64,000 nucleotides of DNA. Origin: Zonotrichia leucophrys gambelii (lineage: Eukaryota; Chordata; Aves; Passeriformes; Passerellidae). Of this stretch, positions 1-13,000 are shown piece after piece. The notes under the pieces were generated by a model. That model was not told the DNA's origin, searched no databases, and saw only the letters and a program-made list of their open reading frames with translations. Made by a program: the position numbers and the translations under genes. The stretch lies in assembly GCF_028769735.1 (NCBI RefSeq), contig NC_088177.1:25638099-25702098 (forward strand), in the 5' to 3' direction. Position 1 is the stretch's first letter, and each line of letters starts with the position of its first letter.

Positions 1-3000
1 GAAATGAAATGAATTAATTAAATTATTTAAATTAAAAAATAGAGGAGGCAAGAAGAGAAAGGGGACTATTTGTCACAAAAACGGTAAAATCTGGGTAAGC
101 AAAGCAATCAGTCCAGGACTGGAGGTAGAAAGACATAGCTTCAAAGTTTTTATTCTCCCAAATGGTAATGTATTTTCACATCTTAGTGGAATATTACAGG
201 TTTTCTCTTTCATCCATATGTGCAAAATGCATTTCAATATATTAAAAAGATTGAATGTTTCATTTGTTGTAGGTTGTATGTGCTATGCACATGTTTTCAA
301 CAGTGCAAGCAAGTGTATGATACACCTGCTTTTGCTTTCTCCTCAGGGAAAAATGTTTTTACCATCTTTCAAGTAGCATCCTATAGTGACAGAAGCTACA
401 TTCCTAACCTCCTGGGAAGCAAATACCAGAGAATAACAGAAGTGTCTATACCCTGAGTGTGTGCAATCAAGGTAGAACAATTAAATTTACTCCATGTGTT
501 CTGATGATGTCCCATTTAAATCAAGACAATATCTGCAGATTATCACTGTGAAGAGCCTCCCAATATCAGTTTTTGTTATACTTGCATCTGTTCAACGGAA
601 TTTACAGTGAATTTGTATAAACTAGAAATAAAACTTTAAAAAAACAGCAGAATAGGCTTCATCTGGGATCAGAGCAATTTAGAGATGGAATATGTTTTGT
701 TATTTTAAAACACTTGTGGTTGCAGAGGAGCACTTATCCAAGAGGCTGAAAATTTCGCTTATTTGAGATGTAATGTATGTCAAGAATATTAAAGCTAATA
801 TCCATGTTTTGAAGCTTTGTATACTTAATCTTAGCTAAAGCTATCTTGTCAATTGTTGCTGTGAAAAAGGAGTTAGCAACAAGATAGTCTCATTTTCAGA
901 GGATATTTTATTGATCGGGTCGCTACAATTTTGAAGGGAACTCAAAAGATTAAGGAAGCAAGTGAATTAGCTTAATAAGGTGAAAACCCACAGATGACAT
1001 ATACAATGTGATAAATAATTAGATTAAGAATAATCCAGGCATTCCTGGATTTGATACTAAATGAAATTTTAAATTAATTAAAAAACCAGAGTTGGTGTAT
1101 CCTCCTAGTTATAAAAACAAGCCAAATGTTAAAATGTTTAAGTATGATGTAAAAATAGAATGCTCTATAGCTGCTGCATAAATCCAATGTATAGTCTTCT
1201 CTGTAGTGTGTCATGTTCAGTGAGAAGAAAAAGATGCAGCAAAAATAGATAGTGAAGTTTTTTCATGTCTCTAGGAATTTTCATATGAAAACAGCTTTGG
1301 GAATTGAATGGTAGACAGTGTGAGAATGGCATGTAATGTTATGCTTTAGTATTTAGAAGGTCTAATTTATACTTTACATGACGCAAAAAGCAAGATGAAT
1401 TAGTCAAGTTGGCAGGCAACAAACTTGCATTGTATATATTTATCACCATACTCTATTAAAACAAGGAATCACAATGTTCACAAGGTTAAAAGATTGGTGA
1501 GTTACCAAAAACTGGTTGTATTAGATTTTTCCATTTGCATTTTTATATGTGTGAATGGGAAATTTTGCCTATTTACTGTTCAAGATTTTTAAATGCTTCC
1601 ATTAAAAAACCAAAGAAACAAAGAAATAACAATCGTAAAACCTTTGTCATTACCTTTTGTGAGATCCTAACATTACTCAACATTCAGCTCAACAGTAGAG
1701 CTGAAGAATAGGCCTGGATACAAAATGGGTCCAGTAGACACAGTTACAAAATTAAGAAAAGATAGAGGGGGGAATGGAGAAAAATAGAGGACATAATAAT
1801 TGGCATGACAACATGAAGTCCTGTAGCAATCATACAGCACTTAGTATTTTATATGGAATGACAAATTCAGTGCAGTTCCTGAGAGAGCAGGAGAGAGACA
1901 ACAGTGTTGCCGCCCTTCCCTGTCTCTCCTGACTGTAAACTGGCACCTGGACAAGCCAAAGGCCAAAGAGTGAAAGTAGTTGGTTTGCTATAAGAGTTAC
2001 ATTTAATTAATTATGGTCACTTGAGGGTGGTTGTTTTGGAGGGTTTCAGTACAAAGCCAGCACTAATTTTTTCTTTCCTTAGTGTCAAGCACACTGTAGC
2101 CTCCATTTCCTTCTGATATACCAAGTGCTCTTTAAATGGAGGAGTGTGTCTTTCAACTTGCATAAAAGGGTTGTTGTGCAGTGTAGCATTTAGCAGATGG
2201 GCTTAGAGAATCCAAACCCACCAGCAGTCTTTTATTTTACACTAGGAAAGGCTTTGCCATTTTAATGGCTCTGTTTGCTACATTCCCTACTAAGCACAGT
2301 AGTCAGATGTTGTTCTGAGGAATAGGGCAGCTTAGCTTCCAGTGACATTGATTACACTCAACAGTGAGAGCATGAGAAAGAGAAGTGGGTGGAGAAGTGA
2401 AAAGGCAGTGTGAGGCATTTCAGGGAGGAGATTTGCACTCCAGCACTTGCATGTGGGTGACAATCCCTCAGAGAAACAATTTTTACTCTGAAGTGGAGCA
2501 GAGTTGAGTCTTCTGTGCTCACTTCAGGTTTAATCTCCATCCCTGCAAACTACCAGTGCAGCCTGTAGTTAAATATGCATTTACTTAAAATGAAAAGAAA
2601 ATAACAGTAGCGAGAAGCTGCATTTTTAGCATGGAGAGAGATGCTGGTGTGTTAATCCCTGGCATAAATGGGTGCAATTCTCAATGACAATGCTAAGCCT
2701 GTTTACACATGGGCTGAGCTAAACCCAAAGATGACACACAATGCTGATCAAAATCATTCATTTAATCCCTTTTGAATTTTTGCGATCTAAGAACCAGAGA
2801 TGTTTGTGTTAAGAAAAGGTGATATGAAAAAGCTGTCATTGTGGACCATGACTTTCTCTGACATATAAATTACGACAAATAGTCATTATCTTATTTTAGA
2901 TTAAAACGTCATCTTTTTATTCAAGAGTGAATATTAGTGAATTGGATAAATCATCGGTGATAGTTACCAAACTCTGAAATAAGATCTGCTTTTTAAATTA

Positions 3001-3493
3001 GAAACAGTCTGAGCTAGCTTATACAAAGAAAGAAAACCAAAACCATCCTGGCAGTAATTCTACATTCTATTTTACCAAAGTTTATGAGGAATCAATGCAA
3101 TCAACAAGAACCTTGGGTTTAGTTTCTTTTTCTTTTCATGTACTTATTTTAATTGCAAAAGAAAGCAGATGGAAAAGGAAGCTGCATGGTACACAGTCTA
3201 CAAAAATGCAAGTATTATTATATCACTTAAGATATTTAACAAGCTACTAAATCACACTCTTCTTCTTGCATCAATTGCCTGGAGGCAGAATATCAGAAAC
3301 AGTAAATATTTATTTTACTTAGAAACAATGCTAGTAAAAGGCCTCAGGGTTTAATCTGAAAGAAAAAAAATCTTTGATTCATTGACCCATATTTCCAATG
3401 TCAATTATGTCAGTTTAAGTCCAGAAGACTCTCAAAGTCTGTAGAGCTTCTTCAAGATATTGACTAGTTGCTCATAATTGAAATCCAAATTAA
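1..3493. other. Intergenic, AT-rich, no gene recognised
   Basis: The longest open frames are under 80 codons, with low-complexity or random-looking translations. No exon of an expected neighbour could be matched and no named repeat family was recognised. Confidence 0.6.
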
Positions 3494-4075
3494 TGGCATG
3501 TGCTTTAGTTTTGGTTGGAGTAGAGTTAATTTTCTTCACAGTGGCTGGTATGGTGCTATGTTTTAGATTTGTGCTAAAAACAGTTTGGTTATATAGAGAT
3601 GTTTTTGCTATTGCTGAGCTGCATTGCACAGTATCAAGGCCTTTTCTGTTTCTTGCACTGCTTACCAGTGAGAAGGCTGGGGTTGCACAGGGGTATGGGA
3701 GGGGACACAGCACAGCTGACACCCACTGACCAAAGGGATGTTACAAACCATGGAGTGTCATGCTCTGCATATAAATCTGGGGAAAACAGAAGGGAGGGAG
3801 GGACATTTGGAGTGACAGTGTTTGTCTTCCCAAGTCACCATTGCGTGTGGTGGAGCCCTGGCTGTCCTGGAGATGGCTGAGCAGCTGCTGGCCCGTGGGA
3901 GGTGCTGAGTGAATTCACTCTTTAGCTTTGCTTGCGTGCACAGCCTTTGCTTTACCTATGGAACTGTCCTTATTTCAACCTGTGACTTCTCTTGCTCTTA
4001 CCCTCATGACTCTCCCCCACTCCACCAGAGTGGAGTGAGTGAGTGGCTTGGTGGTGCTGGGGTTAATCCCTGACA
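3494..4075 (+). mobile_element. Solo LTR of an avian endogenous retrovirus (ERVL-type)
   Basis: A block of about 580 bases begins TGGCATGTGC, ends near CCCTGACA and follows the layout of a common bird ERV LTR. It has a 5' U3 segment with GTTAATTTTCTTCACAGTGG, a TATA-like box at 3769-3776 (CATATAAA), then a GC-richer R/U5 with a decayed polyadenylation region at about 3955 and an inverted TAACCCC-type end. No gag, pol or env-like sequence flanks it, so it is a solo LTR left by recombination. The bases immediately outside do not form an obvious target duplication, so the ends are approximate or the insertion is old. A 96-codon antisense frame across it is a by-product. Family assignment is from recall, not a database search. 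Confidence 0.8.
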
Positions 4076-7000
4076 GGGCCTAATACTACCTGTAAAGATG
4101 AAATTACAAACAGACATTAAAGTACAAAAATAATTTATTCACTACTCTTATTTTGTTTAAGGGCTAAAATTTGGTTTGCTCACATATGTGTTTATATTTT
4201 TGTGTAGGATATTCAGAATTTTTTATCCTAATAAATTCTGTGGTGGATAATACGTTTTATGAAACTTAATAACCAACCAGATAAGCATGATTGATTAAGG
4301 TAAGTGGTTTTTAATAAAATCCTTAAGACATGTTTATATTTGTTGTTTTTCTCTCAGATACTTGAGAAAATTACTGTGGGAAAGTATGCCTATTCTTAAA
4401 AGACCTTTGAAGTCTAAAATAACAACATTTGTGAAGGTAGGAAAAAAAACCCAATAAGGGAAAAAATGGCTTTTTTTAATGCATTTTCAGAAAATAAAAA
4501 TGCATATTTATGTTTTCCTATGTTTTTACACTTCACAGACGTGTTATTTCATTACCAAAAGACTGCACAATGTATGTGACTCTAAGGAAATCCAGTAAAG
4601 CAATTTCATCTAAACTTATATTATGCTTTGGGCTTCCATTTTGTTTCCAATTGCTCATTCTCCTTTTTCTAAATTAGTAAATCAGATTAAAAAAGAAAGC
4701 AAACATGACACTCTGTGGAAATCACAGATAGCTGAAGGTAATGCAGGCAAATACTAGCTAAGTGGTTTTTCCGGTGGACTTCCCTTTCCTATATGAGATC
4801 AAGAATACAGCTGTCTTATCTGGTGTGTTACCAGCAATTTTTTTTTTGTAAAGGTATGCTATATGTATGCTTGTGATATTTATATCATTTTTATATTCTT
4901 GTTTCCAGCTACACCACCTTTGGATTTATCTTAATAAAGCTTTTGGAGACTCTCAAGTGGAGTGTAAGTAAGTATTAGACATTTTAAGTATACATTACAT
5001 AAGTATTACTGGTTGTAATCTTAAAGTGAATAAATAAAAAGTTTAACATAAACATGCATGTGTATCCATGTGTAACTACATAAATAATGACAATTTCAGG
5101 CCTCTTGGTTTTCATGCCCAGCTTGTTTGGTCAGATCAGCAATGAATGTGCAAACTTTCCCCACTGTAGCCTAGAGCAACCTTTTCTATCTTTTCAAGAG
5201 TGTCAGTACTCCCTCTTTTAAAAACAAAACAAAGCAAAACCACAACAAAATAGTTATTACCAAAGATAAGCCTAACAGGCTTAAATTATAGATATACATA
5301 CATGTACATATGTGTATGTGTATGTTTAAAAATAAAATGAGAGCATAGAGAACATCAGCAAGCTGAGAGGTAGAGAAGTGGAAATTGGCTGGCATCCAAG
5401 TAAAGAAAGGTCCAGCCATGAGAAAAAAGAAATTCTTTAAACAGGCATTTAACACAAGGAGAGAGAGAAAGGTTGTTCACTTAGAAGTTTTTCCTTAAAC
5501 AAATGGTTGTATGGAATGAGTAGTAAAAGAAAAGTTAATAAAGGTCTTTCTGTTATTAATCTGGAAAAGTATACAAGCCATAACTTTCACGTTTGGACTT
5601 TTGAAGCTCTTTTATGCGAGGGGCCTGCTGGGGATCTGCATTCTTCTGCAGTCAGTATGGATGCTGAGTCATCAGGAAAGCTGGCCATTTGGTTTTTGGT
5701 TTCTAAATATAGAGGTGAACATTTAAAGCCCTAATCTGCTAACAATGGGCATTCGTATGCAGTGTTGGTGACATGAATGATTTCATTCTTAATAGGGTTG
5801 TATCAAAACCAAGCTGTGCTTGTGTGACACGTAGTCCTGAAGAGCTATGGTTTCTGTGACAAAAAATTAATTTAAATTTAAAAATTATTAAAAGAAATAT
5901 AGAAAAGCAACAAGTTTCAGTCTCTGATAAGCATCAGAACCCTCTCATGGGAGCTTGTGTATCTTTGCTATATGCAGAGGAGATGGAACAACTAGACTTT
6001 GCGGGAGGGAACATAAGAGCAACCTAAATTAAGGAAGGAAGCTTAGATTAAGCCTTAGAAGGGGTGAATTATGATACTTTGATTGGGTTTTAGCTATTGT
6101 ATTCAGGGAATAAGAAGTTTGTGGGAGTCTGCCTGAAAATTTTCAGTTTGATAATAATATTGAATAATATTATCAGAGATTTATAGTAACACCACTTTTG
6201 CAGCTGGTGTACTATACTAGCATTCAGTACATAGATTGGTGTGGGGTTTTTAAATTTCTGATGAAGTTTCTGCACACTTGGTTTGTTTGGAAACTTTGCT
6301 AAAGTAGGACCTATGACATTCAAAATGCTGTAACAGAATCAGAATTAACACAGGCATTTTCACTTTCACTTTAGATAAATTTGTATGATTCAGTATTCAG
6401 CAGTAAGAGCTCATTCTTTATGAAGCAAGCTTTTACATTGGTGGTTCCGTGTTTTATTTTAACAGCATTCTGTGCCTTCTGCATAGATCCTAGCTGAAGA
6501 GATGCTGGCTGAGTTCTTTGCCACCTGAAAATGTGGGACAGGGAGGGAGCAATCCTGCCTGGTCAGCAATACTATCAGTTTGGCTAAGTCACCTCAGCCA
6601 GTGACTCACCCTGGCTCTCTCTGCTCAAATCTGCTGCTGCAGAGTGTGTGCAGCACGGGTGCCATCTCCTCATCCAGGTCTTCCAGGAAAGGGAGTCCCC
6701 AAACAAGCTGGGAGCTCCCATGGGTATTGTTCTGGCAGGCTAGTCTGGCCCAGGGGTGCTCCAGTGCTTGGCTCTGCTCTATTGAAGCACATGCTTCAAT
6801 ATTTAGATTGCTTACACTCCAAGCAGGCAAAACTCCTTGTAACTGAATTAGGAAAGACTATCTAGTAAGTGGATGGCAGCAGAGGAAAGACTGTTTTGAG
6901 GAAAAATAGTTTTTTTAATTTAAACTTTGTGTCTAACTTTCATCCTGAGAATACACAGTATGTTTCAAGAGCTATTTTTTGTAGGTGAAATAGCTGGGAA

Positions 7001-10000
7001 TGGAACTCTTTAACAGGATGTAAAAAACCTGTAGCTATGTTAAGTGACAAAGCTCTGGCCATTGCATCCAGCATGCAGTGCTTTTGTACAGTGGCAGCTC
7101 ATGTGCAGCTGATTCATCTGTCAAAAACCAGCCGTTACCTTACTGTAGGATGTGAGCTTCAAAATGAGGCTGTGCCCTCATTTTCTGTGAGAACTTAAAG
7201 CAGGCAAAGTTTGAGGGTTTAAAAGTTAGTCAGGCATGCGTGAGTTATGAGGCCATGACAAATTAAGGACTCATTAAATCTTGAAAATACTTGGATTTTA
7301 TCCGTTTCCTTCCAGCTGGTGTAAGACTAACTTGATTTTACAACAAAAGGGGGTTTCTTGACAATGTTATAGCAGCATGATGAGAAGAATCTTTTTTTGA
7401 TTGAACAAGGACAAAGGACTCTCCTGGCACTAAAAGGTCTGGCCCTAGCCATAATCATCTTGTCTGTTCCTCTCATGGAGTTTCTTGGCAGCGTGTAGGT
7501 GGAGTCAAGGTCTCTGGGCTCCAGAAGATAAATGCCTAATATGTGACCTACAAGTGTATTTTTGCTGTCTATGGTAGTTATAAAGAAAACAGGAAAGTCC
7601 TGGTTTATTCCAGTAGTAGAAAAATGTTTATTATCCAGCCCATTTCCTAATGTTCTTTGGAGAAGACTGACTCCTTATTTCAATCATGCATGGTATGCTG
7701 AAGCTATTAATTTGGGAATTTACTATTAGTTTCTATTATAATTATCTTTATTTTGGGTGCTGTCTTTGCACAGACTGAAAACCATGATACATGTCTTTTT
7801 CTTAATTGAACTTTTTACTGTTATTTTTCTATATTGTACCTACAACATTCCAAATACTAGTTATTTCATGTGTTCTACCATAAATATATAATAGTGCGGA
7901 AAAAATACAGAATACAGCTGAGGTGGGACAGAGATATGGAATGAGTTATTGGTTGTCTAAAATACAGCCACAATTCCAGCTTAAGCTCTTAACACTGTGT
8001 GACCAGTTATTATGTCTTGTTTGAACCTTATGTGAAAAAAGCCCCATGGAAAATGCAACATATTTACTGTGTTCACAAAACTGCTGTGCTTCTTTTTCCA
8101 GTTTCACTCATCCCTGTTAGTTCTGACAATGCTGCCACATGACTTGTGATAAAATTAAATTCCCATGAAAACCCCACAAGTTTGGGGTATAAAATATACT
8201 TGTGAATTTCTCTAATGAGTGTGCCTTGCCATAAAGAGCCTACAGCAGCCTACTGGTCAGTGGCTATTATATGCACAAATAAAGTCCCTCTTGTGAGAAC
8301 ACCTCTGTTATTACACTCCTAGTATAATATGACATGTTTTCTTTCATGTGATTCCTAGGATGACCCTGTCTCAAATTTGATGCAACAAATATTATGAGGG
8401 TTCTGACCCTCAGGAATCAAGTAAAAGTTTTGCCACAGACTTCACTTAGAGACAAGATCTCATCATAAAGAAATGTCATAGTCAGATCTAGAACTGCTGG
8501 GCATACCTTTTCAGGGTTCTGTTGACACTTTGATGAGTGTAATATCAAGAGTTGTTGGGCTCTTTTGGCTAAATGAAAAAGAAAGAAAAAGGAAAAATTG
8601 CTGCAGTGTGAGTATATCTGTACATTGCTGTGTTGTCAGACCTGCTTTTTAAACTAGTTTTTAAGTTTCTATAAGAAATGCTTTAATAAAATACTAATAT
8701 GGAATGTTCTGTTCAGCAGTCACAGAAAAGAAGCAGCCCAGAGTCTGTATCTGCTCCATACAGAAAAGGCCCATAACAGATGCAGCGGAATGACTTAATA
8801 TGAAGAATTTTGAAAAAGGAAGCTAAGCTATTCTGTATTCTCATTTATTAGACAGGGAGAGGGAACTGAAGAGTAACCTTTAAGGAACTCAAATTGCACC
8901 TGAATAATTTGCATTTAGAAAGGATGTTCCTTTCATGTTCACTCGGTTTATTGAATCCATGCTAGATTCCTGTAAATGCTACACAGGTTTTGCATCTCCA
9001 GTATTTTGCCTAAATGAAAGACTAACCTTTGGAATCTGGCTTGGCTATATTACATTTATGTTTAGTCTAATAGAGGTGAAGAAAGTCATTGAACTGGATG
9101 GCACAAATTCCAAATTCTCTTGGTCCTTTGGAAGCAGCTTTAACAACAATCTCACTTGGATGTTCAGAGTGACAGGAATTAACATCATTCCTGTACATAG
9201 GAACATCCTACTACTTGAAACAGCCTGCACAAATTCATGTTTCAGTAATCTACAAGGGCAGAGTGTGGTGCTGAAGGAGGAAAAGCTGAATATACTTTTC
9301 ATTCCTGTGAGAAATTAAAAAGAAGGCAAGTGCTTTGAGTGGTAAGCAAGTCTGCCTTCATTTTGATTCTACTAGTCTGCCAAAAAGAAACTTCAAACAA
9401 TGCCTATTTTACTGAACAAAGATATTTTGAAAATGATTGTCTTAAGGAGCTGTGGGGTTGGTGTGAATGTGATAGAGGTAATTTTGTTCTTTTAGTGTAC
9501 AGTATATGTTGACAGTAAATTCTTCCTTCAGACAGTGGTTATAAGAAGTTTTGCCTTGGGGGTTACACAAAATGCTGTATTAGAAGTATAAGAAAAATCT
9601 TGCTTTTTATGTGGGACTTCTTAATAATACACCTATTTCAATCTCCTTCTTTTTCAGGGTTTGTGTGTAGATCTCTCAGGTATCTTGTACAGTCTTTGTG
9701 GACAAGATAATATTTAACAAGGTGCTTGAGACTTGTAGTATTTTGGAATTTGTGATTTTTATGCAAAAGCAAAATCATATTGAAATCAGACAGGAATATA
9801 TTTGTGAATTATACTCAGGAACTGCTTTGTGGAAAAATACCCAAATCAGTAATAGAGAATAGATATTTCATATTCTATTTAATATACTTAGCATTAGACA
9901 CATCAGATTCTAAGTAGCATTTTTGAGTTTATTCCTAGCAATAAGTACTTGTTTGTATTAAGGCAGGGGGATAGTTTGGTTCTCATCCTGAAAAGCAAGA

Positions 10001-13000
10001 AAAAGCTAATGCCTTTGTGGACTCTGCACTCACACTGTCTTTAGGGGAACTTAGCAATAACAATGCAATTGCTCTTTCAGCTGGAGTCTGAAATGTCCTG
10101 AGTTATTCTGAATGTGTGTTAGCCTCAGTTATTGGCACCCTGGTCCTCAGATGGAATTTTTTCTTCCCCTCCTCTGCAGCATTTCTTGTCAGAAGAGCTA
10201 CTCTTACCCTTTACCACATGATGGTAGAAGGGCTAGAGTTTGGAATGACAGTACTGAAAAGTGAAAGCTTCTATAAAAGAGGAATCTTAACTTTTTTTAA
10301 AAAAATCCCTATGTAATCTTTGCTTTCATTTTGTTGAATCCCATGACAAGAAACTATCCAGTAAACAGTTTACTATTGCTAAATGTCAGAACTAAATAAC
10401 AAGAGCCATGGATAAGATAACCAGCATAGTAAAGGTTGACTAAAGCCATATATAAACAAAGGCTTAGACAACCTGCATATTTTTGCATGTGTCCCATTAG
10501 CAAAAAAAGGCATGGCATGGCTGCAATCCTCAAGTTCAGTACAGCTGCTAAACGAATTGGTTATGAACCTGTGTAAGAAGTTGACCCACCCTGGTGAATA
10601 ATCATCTCACCTCACCCATTGTTAACTCAGCTGGGTTAGAGTGGAGGGGTTGTGGTAACATGCACAGCAGTAAGTTTGGCACTGAAGACTTGCAGCTAAG
10701 ACAGAAGAATGCTGTGTATTCTCAGAGATGGAGGATACAGCTCACCTGTTCTTCTGCATCTTCTGTTCTTTGCTCTACCTATTCAAAGAATAATAAATTG
10801 GTGTCAGTATTCTGCTCCATTTTCTCTAGGCACTCCAAGAATGAGATTTGAAGTACTTAAGAGATCTACTAAAGCTCAGAAATAAAACATCAGTCATCTA
10901 AACCAATGGATCTTTCTGAAGTAAGAGCAAAGTTTGACCATGACAGTGTTTTCTTTGGAAACAGTTCAGCCCTGTCTCAGAAACTACAGATAAGGAACAT
11001 AAGTATCCATATTTGTGTGCATGTGTGGGTAAACCAAAATAAAAATTCCAAAACAAAGCAAGGTGACTTGCTTCTTCCCAGCTCCATGTAGAATCATAGA
11101 ACTACATAGACAGCAGTTGAGTTGCTTTGTGCATGCCTGAGATATGGTCAGGAATCAATATAGAAATGCATTAAAAATAGATAATGTGCAGAAATGTCTT
11201 GCTGCTATTTTGTTTGCCTCTAAATGTTGTTGTAAATAAATGAATATGTGCAATTGGCCATGGATTATCCTTTATACTAAAAACTCAATTTGGAATAAGT
11301 TTTACAGCATACTTCATAACTTCTTTGGATTTTTAAAACTTTTTAATAACTTGGCATATGAATTTATGAGTGTGCTGTCGTACTGTCATCAAAAAGAAGA
11401 TCAAAATAGTGACTAGAATAAGTGAAAAGGAGATAGAACTGGCACAAAATCTGTACAGAACAAAGAAGTTATCTTTATTATTCAAAGTACAACTCCCGTT
11501 GGGAACTTGCCTAGGTATCATATAAATCATGATGGAATAGGTCCTCTAATGAAGGACCATTATGATGGGAAGCAGGTAGTCTCCATTTGAAATAAAAAGC
11601 TAGGCACAATTATCCTGGTTGTTAGCGTGCAAGCAGCTGAAAGAGCCCTGTGTGTTATTAGGCACTTACCCTTGCTACCTGAAGTGGAATTGTCTGATAG
11701 GAAAATTGGGTGGGACTTTCTGTGGAGAAAAATGCAAATTGTGTACAAAGTTGTCTGTATGAGTCTTATGGCTGATTTTAGTGGTTTAAGGTTACGTTTT
11801 CTTGGTAACGAAATAAGTATTTTGGCTCTTCCTAAGGACTGTAAACTTTATTGAGCACATGCATGACAAGTAATCTGATAGCAAACTATGTCTTCTTTGC
11901 CCCCCTAGTCCCTTAAACGTTGGCTGAATCCCTTCATCTGAGACAGGCATTGCTTTCACTGTTGTTGCTATGACAGATTAATATGAATGGTGAATCTATC
12001 TTTGGAAGGCAGAAGATGAGATGCATTGTCTTTTAGTGGTCAAGTCTGATAGACATCCTCTTTTATGTGTCAGTATTGAGTCTTATAAAAGATTTTTCAA
12101 AGTGAAAATAAGTTTTCCTGAGAGAGAAAGATAATAAATAAAGGATTAGTAACTCCTACTGTGAAAGTCTAGCCCTATTTCTAATGCTAGGCTAATGGTT
12201 GGTATTTGTGATCCTAAAGGCCTATGATTCTAATGAGAGATTTGCTCCTGACTTCAGGATGATCACAGTTTTACTCCTAAGGAGCAGTTGGCCTTTCCTA
12301 GGAAAGCTAATGTATAAAATACAGCCTCTGCCAGCACATCATGGATGCAACATGATGGGAAGAGGATGACACTGAATGACATCCATAACCAATAATAGCT
12401 GCTGTGAGCATCCTGTCAATGGGTGTACTAATGTTAGTCACCAGCTTGATTAATGACATGGAAACACTCACTCTTTTCCCTGAATAGTGTCTGAGTGCCT
12501 CCTGCCAGAGCAGTGGAAAACACCTTCTGCTGAGCTTATACATACATGCAGGAATGGAGCCATTATGGTGCTTCAGTGCATTGTGTAATAGCCTCTTCCA
12601 AATGAAGGGGGCTCTGAGGCACCATTCAGTCATTCAGTTTGTACCTGCCTGGATTTGTTTGCACATGTACAATCAGCTGGCTCGCAGACCAAGGGGTGCC
12701 TTGTGGCTTTAAGCTCAGCAATGGCTGTAGTCTGTGTTACGGAATTTTTCTGTCACTATAAAAGAGAAAACAAGACTCATACTAAAGATGGCCTCAGAAT
12801 TTCTTTGCAATGATCCTCCCTGAGAAACTTGAAGTTTCTTCATCAAAAATGGGAAAACACTTGAAGAAATATGTATGCATGGTAGAGAGAACTTGAGAAG
12901 GCAAGAAAAGGATTTCATTGAATAATTTCCAAAAAGTAAAAAAGAATTATTTATATCAAACCAGAGGGAGACAGAACAGTAGTGTGAGGGGACAGAATCC

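Noticed and set aside
8935..9318. 127-codon + ORF in the intergenic region
   Set aside because: No family resemblance, no flanking splice or promoter context; length is compatible with chance in this much sequence.
11090..11115. GAATCATAGAA motif resembling a CR1 3' terminal repeat
   Set aside because: Too short; no CR1 3' UTR sequence adjoins it on either side.
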